From NCBI GenBank assembly GCA_015065165.1, contig SVQU01000013.1, positions 1 through 52,971 on the forward strand: 52,971 nt of DNA, written 5' to 3'. The DNA comes from Oscillospiraceae bacterium. Lineage in GTDB: Bacteria > Bacillota > Clostridia > Oscillospirales > CAG-382. Below, one piece after another: positions 33,424 to 41,352 of the stretch; position 1 is the first letter of the stretch, and every line of letters starts with the position of its first letter. Position numbers and translations under genes: made by a program. Under the pieces are notes generated by a model. That model saw only the letters and a program-made list of their open reading frames with translations, ran no database searches and had not been told where the DNA came from.

Positions 33424-33739
33424 TATTGTTTCCTCTTTCTATCTTTAAAATCTTGTCCATTCCGGCAATCTCTAAAATTCTGTGGGCGGCAGGGGAGGGA
33501 TCTATAATAATCAAAGTGCTTCCCACCGATAAACATTTCCTCATTCGTCCCATAACCAAACCCAGCCCCGAGGAATCGCAAAAGCTTACCCCCGATAAAT
33601 CCAAACCAAAGGTAACGGGCTGTTCTTCTTCGATAATTACATCAAGCCTTTCCCGCGCGGTCTTTGCGTTGTGATGGTCGATTTCTCCGAAAATATAAGC
33701 AATGGTTTTGTCTCCCGATTTGTTGCTTTTAATTTCCAT
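33404..33739 (-). CDS. spoIIAA: Anti-anti-sigma factor SpoIIAA
   Basis: 111 residues from the ATG at 33739 (AAAGGA 8 bp upstream). An upstream in-frame ATG at 33772 would add 11 residues but has a weaker site. STAS domain with DLSGVSFCDSSGLGL; the Ser at about position 57 is the expected phosphorylation site. Dephosphorylated protein releases SigF from SpoIIAB. First gene of the spoIIA operon. I did not find a convincing SigH-type promoter in the 200 bp upstream. Confidence 0.93.
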   Translation of the reverse strand: MEIKSNKSGDKTIAYIFGEIDHHNAKTARERLDVIIEEEQPVTFGLDLSGVSFCDSSGLGLVMGRMRKCLSVGSTLIIIDPSPAAHRILEIAGMDKILKIERGNNNEGQSC

Positions 33740-33950
33740 TTCAAAAATCCTTTCAACCTCTTTTTTGGACATTTTATCCCAAAACCACTGTCGTATTCTG
33801 CCAAAATCGGGGTGCGAGAGAAAAATATTTGTAAACTTTTTTTGACCTTTTTTGCTTTAATTCCCCAAAACTATTGCCATTGCTTAACGATTTACCGAAA
33901 ATGCCCTTTTCGTCATAATGTACATATTGCATAAAAAAGCAAAATACCCC

Positions 33951-33979
33951 TTGACAATATGTGGTTGGTATTATAAAAT
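33951..33979 (+). promoter_or_regulatory. Promoter of solute-binding lipoprotein
   Basis: TTGACA (33951-33956), 17 bp, TAAAAT (33974-33979). Confidence 0.75.
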
Positions 33980-34036
33980 AGTGTAAAAGGAGAGTTGTGC
34001 ATATAACTCCCAAATTCAAGAAAAAGAGGTATGTTT

Positions 34037-35518
34037 ATGACAAAACGAATTGTATCTCTGCTTTTCTGCATTTTGTTCGTGCTTTCTTCCTGTCTCCTCG
34101 CTTCTTGCGGCGATGACAATGAAACCAGCGGCGATGTTGCAGCAGAGACCAAAGGCTTCCTCGAAGCTAAGAACTGGGGCGGTGTAGAAGTTAACATCAT
34201 CTGCCGTAACGCAGGCGAAACCAGTTACATCACTTATCAGGCAGATGCTGAAGAACCCAGCGATGAACCTGTAATTAATGCGTTCTACCGCAGAAATCAG
34301 TTCATCAAGGATAACTACGGCATCGACATCAACGTTGTTACTCCCGAATCCGGCAGTGATCCTATCACCATGCTCAGAACCGATATGCAGTCGGGCAACA
34401 ACGAATATCAGGCAATTATCCATCCTATCCACAGCGTTGCGCCCCTCGCTTCCGACGGCTTGCTTACCGACTTCAACAGCCTTACCAACGGCTACATCCG
34501 TCTTAACGAAGCACATTGGGACCAGGCTCTTATCAGAGACGTTGTAATTAACGAAAAAGTATTCTTCCTCAACGGCGATGCTCTCGTTCAGGATGACGAA
34601 TCCACTTGGGTAATGTTCTTCAATAAGGACCTTATCGACCAGCACGGTCTTGACAATCCTTACGAATTGGTTTACAACAATCAGTGGACCATCGATAAGA
34701 TGTACGAAATGCTCAAGAACGTAGAACTCACTCATGGTACCGTTAAATCCTACAAGCCCGAAGATGGCGACCAGTGGGGTATGGTAGTTCAGTCCTACGA
34801 CTTCTATCAGTTTATGATGGGTGCCGATCAGCGTATGATCGACAACTCCGGTGAAGTTCCCGTTCTCCGTATCGAAGAACAGGAAAACGTTACCACCTTC
34901 AACCAGATCGCAGACTGGTTCATTTTCGACAGCAAGAACATCGGTGTTGCTGACTTCCACGGTAGATGGGACAGCGGCGTTTACGAACAGGAAGTTCAGA
35001 TCTTCGCAAACGGTAACGCTCTCTTTATGCCTAACAACATCAGCACCGTTGGCGGTCAGGGCATCCGTGAATCCGAAATCAACTACGGTCTTCTTCCTAT
35101 GCCTAAGCGCAGCGACCTTCAGGAAAAATACACCTCCGGTATCAACGCTTACCACTGCGACGTTATCTGCGTTCCTATGACTAACGTTGGTGAAAAGCTC
35201 GATGCTACCTGCTACGCTCTCGAAGCAATGGCATTCTTCGGCAAGCAGCTCGTTACTCCCGAATACTACGACAGAACTCTCTCTCACAAGAGACTTAAGG
35301 ATGACGACTCTGTAGAAATGCTTAACATCATCTTCGGTAACCGTATCTACGATATGGGCTCTGTACTTAACTTCAATGCAGGTACCGAATCCGAAGGTAC
35401 TCTCTACTTCTACACCGACCTTCTCGGTGATAAGAGCAACAATATCATTTCTTGGTACAACACCCGTAAGGGCGTATACCAGACCGGTATCGATGCTCTC
35501 ATCGCACAGTGCTACTAA
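34037..35518 (+). CDS. Extracellular solute-binding lipoprotein (orphan)
   Basis: 493 residues from the ATG at 34037, chosen because AGAGGT is 7 bp upstream; the ATG at 34031 is too close. Signal peptide with lipobox LLASC (Cys near residue 23), then GDDNETSGD. The body has the family-1-type binding protein features: paired domains, 'NNQWTIDKMYEM' and 'WVMFFNKDLIDQHG'. The likely ligand is a sugar or oligosaccharide. The gene stands alone between its own promoter and terminator; no permease is adjacent. It may serve the transporter encoded at 36785-41260, or another one elsewhere. Codon use is strongly biased, suggesting high expression. Confidence 0.88.
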   Translation: MTKRIVSLLFCILFVLSSCLLASCGDDNETSGDVAAETKGFLEAKNWGGVEVNIICRNAGETSYITYQADAEEPSDEPVINAFYRRNQFIKDNYGIDINVVTPESGSDPITMLRTDMQSGNNEYQAIIHPIHSVAPLASDGLLTDFNSLTNGYIRLNEAHWDQALIRDVVINEKVFFLNGDALVQDDESTWVMFFNKDLIDQHGLDNPYELVYNNQWTIDKMYEMLKNVELTHGTVKSYKPEDGDQWGMVVQSYDFYQFMMGADQRMIDNSGEVPVLRIEEQENVTTFNQIADWFIFDSKNIGVADFHGRWDSGVYEQEVQIFANGNALFMPNNISTVGGQGIRESEINYGLLPMPKRSDLQEKYTSGINAYHCDVICVPMTNVGEKLDATCYALEAMAFFGKQLVTPEYYDRTLSHKRLKDDDSVEMLNIIFGNRIYDMGSVLNFNAGTESEGTLYFYTDLLGDKSNNIISWYNTRKGVYQTGIDALIAQCY

Positions 35519-35538
35519 TATAAAAACTGTGAAATACA

Positions 35539-35571
35539 GAAAGGACAGCCTCGGCTGTCCTTTCATTTTTT
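35539..35571 (+). terminator. Terminator of solute-binding protein gene
   Basis: AAAGGACAGCC-TC-GGCTGTCCTTT then CATTTTTTC. Confidence 0.9.
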
Positions 35572-35654
35572 CAAACCGCTTTAAGTCTCTCAAAAGAGAA
35601 AAATCAAAGCAAATAGAAAATTTCAGAAAAATATAAAAAAATTCAAAAAAAGCA

Positions 35655-35683
35655 TTGACAATATATAATTGTTGTGATATACT
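35655..35683 (+). promoter_or_regulatory. tRNA operon promoter
   Basis: TTGACA (35655-35660), 17 bp, TATACT (35678-35683), about 25 bp before tRNA-Thr. Confidence 0.85.
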
Positions 35684-35707
35684 AATCCTCGCTGGCGTGA
35701 GCGAGAT

Positions 35708-35782
35708 GCTGGTGTAGCTCAATGGCAGAGCAACTGATTTGTAATCAGTAGGTTGGGGGTTCGACTCCCTTCACCAGCTCCA
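35708..35782 (+). tRNA. tRNA-Thr (UGU)
   Basis: Cloverleaf: acceptor GCTGGTG/CACCAGC, anticodon arm ACTGA-TTTGTAA-TCAGT (anticodon TGT, reads ACA), T arm with GGTTCGACTCC, discriminator T, and an encoded CCA (35780-35782). Confidence 0.96.
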
Positions 35783-35800
35783 AAAAATTAATAACAATAT

Positions 35801-35885
35801 GGGGGAATTCCCGAGCGGCCAAAGGGGGCAGACTGTAAATCTGTTGTCACTGACTTCGGTGGTTCGAATCCACCTTCCCCCACCA
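35801..35885 (+). tRNA. tRNA-Tyr (GUA)
   Basis: Acceptor GGGGGAA/TTCCCCC, anticodon loop CTGTAAA (anticodon GTA), a long class II variable arm, T loop GGTTCGAATCC, discriminator A, encoded CCA (35883-35885). Confidence 0.96.
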
Positions 35886-35895
35886 AAGTCAAATT

Positions 35896-35937
35896 ATCCG
35901 AACATTGTCATCAATAACGATGCGTTCGGATTTTTTG
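35896..35937 (+). terminator. tRNA operon terminator
   Basis: TCCGAAC...GTTCGGA with a long loop, then TTTTTTG. Confidence 0.85.
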
Positions 35938-35982
35938 TTTATTTGAATTGTATTTGATTAATATTAAATCATTTAAAGAACA

Positions 35983-36013
35983 ACACCGCCGAGATTTTTC
36001 TCGACGGTGTCTT
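35983..36013. other. Second hairpin downstream of tRNA genes
   Basis: ACACCGCCGAGA-TTTT-TCTCGACGGTGT with one bulge, followed by CTTACT. A terminator-like hairpin at the left boundary of the AT-rich insert, possibly brought in with it. Confidence 0.55.
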
Positions 36014-36042
36014 ACTATATCCGACATTCTATTATAGATTGA

Positions 36043-36071
36043 TTGACATAGAGCGTATTTTGATATAAAAT
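36043..36071 (+). promoter_or_regulatory. Promoter of NUDIX gene
   Basis: TTGACA (36043-36048), 17 bp, TAAAAT (36066-36071). Confidence 0.75.
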
Positions 36072-36105
36072 GTATTTGTTATTTTGATGTTAGGAATATT
36101 TGATT

Positions 36106-36564
36106 ATGAGCAAACGAATAGAAACTGCAATATTCACAAATATGTGTATGATATATGACGAGAACGGAAATGTTTTGGTGCAAGATAGAGTTGGTTCAAA
36201 TTGGGCAGGAATAACTTTTCCGGGTGGTCATGTCGAAAGCGGAGAATCATTTACCGACGCTGCAATCAGAGAAGTTTACGAAGAAACTGGACTAACGGTA
36301 TCAAAATTGCAATTGTGTGGTATCCAAGATTTTTTTCTTGATGATGGAACACGATATTGTGTTTATTTTTATAAGACAAATTGCTTTAGCGGTGATTTAC
36401 GCTCGTCAGTTGAAGGCGATGTTTTTTGGACCTCGCTTTCTAAATTGCACGAACTTAAATTATCTAATGGCATGGACTCCATATTGAAACTATATGGCGA
36501 TAATACTATTTCGGAACAGTTTTTCTACAAAGAAAACGGAAAGTATGTTGAAGAGTTGAAATAA
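36106..36564 (+). CDS. NUDIX hydrolase (MutT/8-oxo-dGTP diphosphatase type)
   Basis: 152 residues from the ATG at 36106 with AGGA 10 bp upstream; the TTG at 36100 is less likely. The NUDIX box is complete: GHVESGESFTDAAIREVYEE then TGL. Such enzymes clear oxidised or excess nucleotides (substrate not certain). Unlike its neighbours the gene is AT-rich in codon choice (AAA, TTT, AAT, GGA common; few of the C-ending codons seen around it). Together with its place beside tRNA genes this suggests recent acquisition. The next gene begins 18 bp downstream. Confidence 0.88.
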   Translation: MSKRIETAIFTNMCMIYDENGNVLVQDRVGSNWAGITFPGGHVESGESFTDAAIREVYEETGLTVSKLQLCGIQDFFLDDGTRYCVYFYKTNCFSGDLRSSVEGDVFWTSLSKLHELKLSNGMDSILKLYGDNTISEQFFYKENGKYVEELK

Positions 36565-36582
36565 CTATCTTGTGGAGAGAAA

Positions 36583-36813
36583 ATGAACTTATTAATTACT
36601 CAAACAAATGATTTATTAAACAATCAAGGTTTTCAATATGCATTTTGCGGTGGATTTGCTGTTGACTTGTTTTTGGGGTGCGAATCTCGTCCACACGGCG
36701 ATATAAATATACTCGCATATTGGAAGGACCGAAATAAAATAATCGAGTATAATACCACTATTCCATCCGAAAGGAAGCGTAAATATGAAAGTTGCGTTAC
36801 AAAACCTAACTAA
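36583..36813 (+). pseudogene. Truncated aminoglycoside-type nucleotidyltransferase
   Basis: 76 residues. The first 50 or so show a nucleotidyltransferase N-terminus: LNNQGFQYAFCGGFAVDLFLG, then SRPHGDINILAYW. Intact AadA/LinB-type enzymes have HxDIDI here; this copy has GDINI, so a metal ligand is changed. After about residue 57 (near 36755) the frame runs into the promoter and start of the ABC ATPase gene, and the rest of the enzyme is missing. Codon use is AT-rich like the NUDIX gene. I read it as a broken gene at the right end of an insert; TGGAGAG precedes the ATG, so a short peptide might still be made. Confidence 0.75.
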
Positions 36814-37879
36814 AATATTCCCGTCCCGCAATAAAAAACAGCCTAAACCGGTTGTGGCGGTAAACGATTTCACATTTGATATCCCCGACGGTACACTTAT
36901 TGGTCTTCTCGGTCCTTCGGGTTGCGGTAAGTCTACGGTACTTAACCTTATTTCGGGACTTCTCAAGCCTACTTCGGGCAAAATTTTCTTCGGCGACGAT
37001 GATGTAACAAATCTTCCTCCCGAAAACCGCGGCGTGGGACTTGTGTTCCAAAACTACGCCCTTTATCCTCACCTAACGGTTAAAAAGAACATAACCTTCC
37101 CCTTGGAAAACCTAAAGGGTAAGGATAAATTGACAAAAGAGCAAATGGACCAAATGGCGCTCGAGGCAGCAAAATTGGTTCAAATCGATATGCTTATGGA
37201 TAGAAAACCCTCCGAGCTTTCGGGCGGTCAGCAACAACGTGTGGCAATCGCCCGCGCCTTGGTTAAAAATCCCAAGGTTCTTTTGTTGGATGAACCTCTT
37301 TCGAATCTTGATGCCCGTTTAAGACTTCAAACCCGCGAGGAAATTCGCAGAATCCAACGTTCAACGGGTGTAACCACCATTTTCGTTACCCACGACCAAG
37401 AAGAGGCAATGTCTATTTCCGACCTTATCGTGGTTATGAAGGACGGCGAGATTCACCAGATAGATAAACCCCAAAACGTCTATGATGACCCTGTGGATTT
37501 GTTCGTTGCCAAATTCTTGGGCACTCCTCCCATAAACGTTTTTGACGGCAGGGTAGAGAACGGCAAGCTCTTTATCGGCGACGAGGCGGTTTTGGATATC
37601 CCCTCCGTACCCAACGGTAATGTTGACGTTGCAATCCGTCCCGAGGGATTCACCTTAGATGAAAACCCCGTTTTGACCTGCGACCTTTCCCGTGTTGAGG
37701 TTATGGGCAGAGATATAAGTGTTGTCGCAACTCACAACAATTCCCAAAACCCCGTTGTCCGCGCTATAATCGATTCGGATAACCTTTCCTCTGTAAACGG
37801 AACTAAGGTTAAATTCGGTGTGAAACCTAACAAAGTATTCATTTTCGAAAAAGAAACAGGCAAACGCATCCGCTTTTAG
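36785..37879 (+). CDS. Sugar ABC transporter ATP-binding protein (UgpC/MsmK type)
   Basis: 364 residues. ATPase of a CUT1-type importer. Walker A GPSGCGKST (about 40-48), Q-loop LVFQNYALYPHLTV, signature LSGGQQQRVAIARAL, Walker B VLLLDEPLSNLDA, and switch His in VTHDQEEAM. The C-terminal regulatory TOBE-like domain (residues 240-364) is typical of MalK/UgpC. AAAGGAAG precedes the ATG. The gene heads ATPase-permease-permease-binding protein; its upstream region has been invaded by the truncated nucleotidyltransferase. Confidence 0.94.
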   Translation: MKVALQNLTKIFPSRNKKQPKPVVAVNDFTFDIPDGTLIGLLGPSGCGKSTVLNLISGLLKPTSGKIFFGDDDVTNLPPENRGVGLVFQNYALYPHLTVKKNITFPLENLKGKDKLTKEQMDQMALEAAKLVQIDMLMDRKPSELSGGQQQRVAIARALVKNPKVLLLDEPLSNLDARLRLQTREEIRRIQRSTGVTTIFVTHDQEEAMSISDLIVVMKDGEIHQIDKPQNVYDDPVDLFVAKFLGTPPINVFDGRVENGKLFIGDEAVLDIPSVPNGNVDVAIRPEGFTLDENPVLTCDLSRVEVMGRDISVVATHNNSQNPVVRAIIDSDNLSSVNGTKVKFGVKPNKVFIFEKETGKRIRF

Positions 37880-37889
37880 GAGAATATAA

Positions 37890-38780
37890 ATGGAAAAAAA
37901 TAATTTAAAGGCTTGGCTGTATCTTTTGCCCGCAATTGTCTTTTTGGGCTTGTTTATGGTCTATCCTCTTTTCGACGTTTTCGTATATTCTCTCGAAGAG
38001 GGGTATAGCTCCATATCCAAAACCTATTTCGGTGTGGGCGGATATAACTATTCCTACGTACTTCACGACCCTTATTTTCTTCAGGCAGTGAAAAATACCT
38101 TTATATTGGTAATTATAACCGTTCCGCTTTCCACAATTTTTTCATTGCTTATTTCGGTTGGATTAAGCTCGATAGAAAAGCTTAAAAACCTGTTCCAAAC
38201 CGTTTATTTTCTGCCATACGTAACCAATACCTTGGCGGTTGGTATGGTGTTTATGATACTTTTCAAGCCCGCCCCCGCAACCACCAACAGCGTTGCAAAT
38301 TTGGTGCTGGGCTGGTTCGGAATAAGCCCCGTGGATTTCATAAACGGCCCCTATTGGGCAAAAATGTTTGTTCTCTGCCTTTATACGGTTTGGGTGGTAA
38401 TGCCCTTTAAAATACTAATACTTACAGGTGCGTTGGCATCGGTTGATAAAACCTATTATAACGCCGCCAAGGTAGACGGAACCTCTAAATTCCGTATCTT
38501 CACAAAAATCACCCTGCCTATGATTTCGCCAACTCTGTTTTATTTGATAATAACCGGCTTTATCGGCGCATTTAAAGCGTATGCCGATGCGGTTGCGCTT
38601 TTCGGTGCAGACCTGAACGTGGCGGGCATGAATACTATCGTTGGCTATATCTACGAACGCCTATATGCAACCTCGGGCTATCCCTCCTATGCATCTGCGG
38701 CGGCAATAATTCTCTTTGTAATCGTGCTTACCATAACCTGTATAAACCTTTTGGTAAGCAAGAAAAACGTGCATTATTAA
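37890..38780 (+). CDS. Sugar ABC transporter permease 1 (UgpA/MalF type)
   Basis: 296 residues with six hydrophobic segments; the first follows MEKNNLKAW. The cytoplasmic coupling loop is YYNAAKVDGTSKFRIFTKITLPMISP, containing the EAA-like motif. 10-bp gap after the ATPase; TAGGAG site. It pairs with the next permease to form the channel. Confidence 0.93.
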   Translation: MEKNNLKAWLYLLPAIVFLGLFMVYPLFDVFVYSLEEGYSSISKTYFGVGGYNYSYVLHDPYFLQAVKNTFILVIITVPLSTIFSLLISVGLSSIEKLKNLFQTVYFLPYVTNTLAVGMVFMILFKPAPATTNSVANLVLGWFGISPVDFINGPYWAKMFVLCLYTVWVVMPFKILILTGALASVDKTYYNAAKVDGTSKFRIFTKITLPMISPTLFYLIITGFIGAFKAYADAVALFGADLNVAGMNTIVGYIYERLYATSGYPSYASAAAIILFVIVLTITCINLLVSKKNVHY

Positions 38781-38792
38781 GGGGAGGGTATT

Positions 38793-39662
38793 ATGGATTA
38801 CGAAAAAATAGAAAAATCCGCCCAAACCCGAAAGCTTGTGCGGAATATAATCGTTTATACCTTCCTTGTTATTTGGGCAATTGCAGTGCTGTTTCCTTTC
38901 TATTGGATGATTCTTACTTCGGTGAAGGAATATAGCGCCTATGCATCCGAAAGCGAGGGTATGCCTCAGCTTTTCACCCTTTCGCCCACCTTTGCCAACT
39001 ATGAAAAAGCCTATACCCAAATGCCACTTGTGCGCTATTTTGCCAATACGCTTATTTTCACGGTGGTTACAACGGCAATTATGCTGGTTGTAACGGTTTT
39101 GGCGGCGTTCGCTTTTTCAAGGCTTACTTTTAAGGGCAAAAACCTTGCGTTCACGCTGTTTCTTGCCTTAATGATGATACCCTCCGAGCTGGTTATTATC
39201 ACAAACTATGCAACGATAACCGCTTGGGATATGCGAAATACCTTTGCGGGCTTAATACTTCCGTCGGTAACCTCGGTTTTCTATATCTATCTGTTAAAGG
39301 AAAACTTTTCTCAAATCCCCGACGAGCTTTATTATGCCGCCAAGGTAGACGGTACAACCGATTTAAGATATCTCTTAAAGGTTATGGTGCCTATCTGCCG
39401 TCCCACAATCGTAACCGTTACCATCTTAAAGGTTATCGAATGTTGGAACTCTTATATCTGGCCCAACCTTATCACCACCGAAAGCGAATACCACCTTGTT
39501 TCCAACGGTATTCAACAATTACGTGAAAGCGGCTTGGGTAGAGAAGATATCCCCGCAATGATGGCGGCGGTGGTTGTGGTTTCCATCCCGCTGATAATTC
39601 TGTTTTTAGTCTTCCGTAAAAGAATTATGGAGGGCGTTTCAAGAGGAGGTGTAAAGAAATGA
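38793..39662 (+). CDS. Sugar ABC transporter permease 2 (UgpE/MalG type)
   Basis: 289 residues with six predicted helices. The coupling motif is ELYYAAKVDGTTDLRYLLKVMVPICRP. Strong GGGGAGGG site. Its stop overlaps the next gene by 4 bp. Confidence 0.93.
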   Translation: MDYEKIEKSAQTRKLVRNIIVYTFLVIWAIAVLFPFYWMILTSVKEYSAYASESEGMPQLFTLSPTFANYEKAYTQMPLVRYFANTLIFTVVTTAIMLVVTVLAAFAFSRLTFKGKNLAFTLFLALMMIPSELVIITNYATITAWDMRNTFAGLILPSVTSVFYIYLLKENFSQIPDELYYAAKVDGTTDLRYLLKVMVPICRPTIVTVTILKVIECWNSYIWPNLITTESEYHLVSNGIQQLRESGLGREDIPAMMAAVVVVSIPLIILFLVFRKRIMEGVSRGGVKK

Positions 39663-41260
39663 AAAAAATCATTTCCGCCCTGCTTTTGGCCTTTATGTTG
39701 CTCTCTCTTTCCGCTTGCCACGGTAAAGTGGATATGGAGAAATTCGTTCTTCCCGAAGAATTCGACACCTCTCGTGATTACGAAATAAGCTTTTGGGCAA
39801 AGAACGATACCAATATAACACAGGTTAATATCTATAAACAGGCGATAGAGGATTTTCAAAATCTTTATCCCAACATAAAGGTAAATTTGCGCCTTTATAC
39901 CGATTACGGTAAAATTTATAACGACGTTTTAACCAATATCGGTACGAATACACCCCCCAACGTGTGTATAACCTATCCCGACCATATCGCCGCCTACCTA
40001 ACGGGTGAAGACGTGGTTGTTCCTCTAAAGGATTTGTTCGGGGACGAAAAATACGGCCTTGGGGGAAGTGAAGTGCCCTTCGATGCCCCCGCCCTTAACG
40101 AGATAGTGCCCCAATTCCTTGCGGAATGTGAGTTTAACGGCGATTACTATGCAATCCCCTTTATGCGTTCTACCGAAGCCTGCTACGTTAATAAGACCTA
40201 CGTGGAAAAGCTCGGCTATAAATTGCCCGAAACCCTCACCTGGGATTTCATCTGGGAGGTTTCCGAGGCGGCAACCAAAAAGGGTGAAGACGGTAATTAT
40301 ATAGTAAACGGACAGAAAACCTTAATTCCCTTTATCTATAAATCCACCGATAATATGATGATAAGCGCCTTAAAACAGCAAGAGGCGGGTTATTCCACCT
40401 CAAAGGGCGAAATCCAACTGTTTAACGATACCACTTCGGATTTCTTAAAAACGGTTAATGAGCATTCCCAAATTGGCGCCTTCAATACCTTTAAGCTGGT
40501 GGGTTATCCTGCAAACTTCCTAAACGCGGGACAGTGTATTTTCGCAATAGACTCCACCGCGGGTGCCACTTGGATGGGCAGTAAAGCACCCCTTATGGAT
40601 ATTTCCGAGGATAGACTTGTGGAATTCGAAACCGAGGTTATGACAATCCCCCAATATAACCCCGCGTCCCCGCAAATGATTTCCCAGGGCCCCTCAATGT
40701 GTATCTTCAATAGTGAGGATTCCCAAGAGGTGTTAGCCTCCTGGCTGTTTGCTCAGTATATGCTCACGAATGAGGTTCAAATCGCCTATTCCCAAACCGA
40801 GGGTTACGTTCCCGTTACCCAAAAGGCTCAGAAGTCGGCGGAATATACCGATTACCTTTCCCGCATCGGCGAGGATAATCAGCTTTATTACGATGTAAAA
40901 ATAAAAGCGGCACAGCTTTTGCTGGATAACGTGGATAACACCTTCGTAACCCCCGTGTTTAACGGCTCGGCAGACCTTCGTAACGCGGCAGGACAGCTTA
41001 TCGAGGACGTTAACAAAGCGGCATACCGTAAGAAAACCGTTGACGATGAGTATATCCAAAATCTCTATAAAGAAACCACTTCTCTTTACCGTCTTGACCA
41101 AATTGCGGTTTCCCAAGGTAAAGAAGGCTCGGTAAACGTAAAAATCAATTTCGACGGCTTGCCTAAGGGATCGGTGATTTTGCTGTGCGTATTGGCGTTT
41201 ACCTGGGTTTGTATAGGACTTTATGTAGCAGTTGACAAAATTAAGTCGAAAAAACCTTAA
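39659..41260 (+). CDS. Sugar-binding lipoprotein with C-terminal membrane helix
   Basis: 533 residues. Lipobox LSLSACHG (Cys near 20) and a family-1 binding-protein body with ISFWAKNDT, YPNIKVNLRLY and GDYYAIPFMRSTEACYVNK. It ends with a second anchor: GSVILLCVLAFTWVCIGLYV (about 503-522) then basic KIKSKKP. A solute-binding protein held by lipid at one end and a transmembrane helix at the other is unusual. It starts by ATGA overlap with the permease gene (GAGGAGGTG site), so the stoichiometry is coupled to the transporter. Substrate not determined. Confidence 0.88.
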   Translation: MKKIISALLLAFMLLSLSACHGKVDMEKFVLPEEFDTSRDYEISFWAKNDTNITQVNIYKQAIEDFQNLYPNIKVNLRLYTDYGKIYNDVLTNIGTNTPPNVCITYPDHIAAYLTGEDVVVPLKDLFGDEKYGLGGSEVPFDAPALNEIVPQFLAECEFNGDYYAIPFMRSTEACYVNKTYVEKLGYKLPETLTWDFIWEVSEAATKKGEDGNYIVNGQKTLIPFIYKSTDNMMISALKQQEAGYSTSKGEIQLFNDTTSDFLKTVNEHSQIGAFNTFKLVGYPANFLNAGQCIFAIDSTAGATWMGSKAPLMDISEDRLVEFETEVMTIPQYNPASPQMISQGPSMCIFNSEDSQEVLASWLFAQYMLTNEVQIAYSQTEGYVPVTQKAQKSAEYTDYLSRIGEDNQLYYDVKIKAAQLLLDNVDNTFVTPVFNGSADLRNAAGQLIEDVNKAAYRKKTVDDEYIQNLYKETTSLYRLDQIAVSQGKEGSVNVKINFDGLPKGSVILLCVLAFTWVCIGLYVAVDKIKSKKP

Positions 41261-41279
41261 AATTTTTGTACATAAATAA

Positions 41280-41307
41280 TTGATTTATTATAAAATATTA
41301 GTATAAT
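41280..41307 (+). promoter_or_regulatory. Promoter of Ser/Glu-rich lipoprotein
   Basis: TTGATT (41280-41285), 16 bp, TATAAT (41302-41307), in a very AT-rich stretch. Confidence 0.65.
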
Positions 41308-41352
41308 AACAAATGTATATTTTATACAAACGTAAAAAAGGAGTAAAAAACA

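Noticed and set aside
33740..33960. SigH-type promoter for the spoIIA operon
   Set aside because: A GCAGAATAC near 33790 resembles the -10, but no RNAGGAWWW lies at the right distance upstream.
35886..36784. Prophage or integrative element
   Set aside because: There is no integrase, no repeated tRNA 3' end and no phage gene; only a short insert with two genes, one broken.
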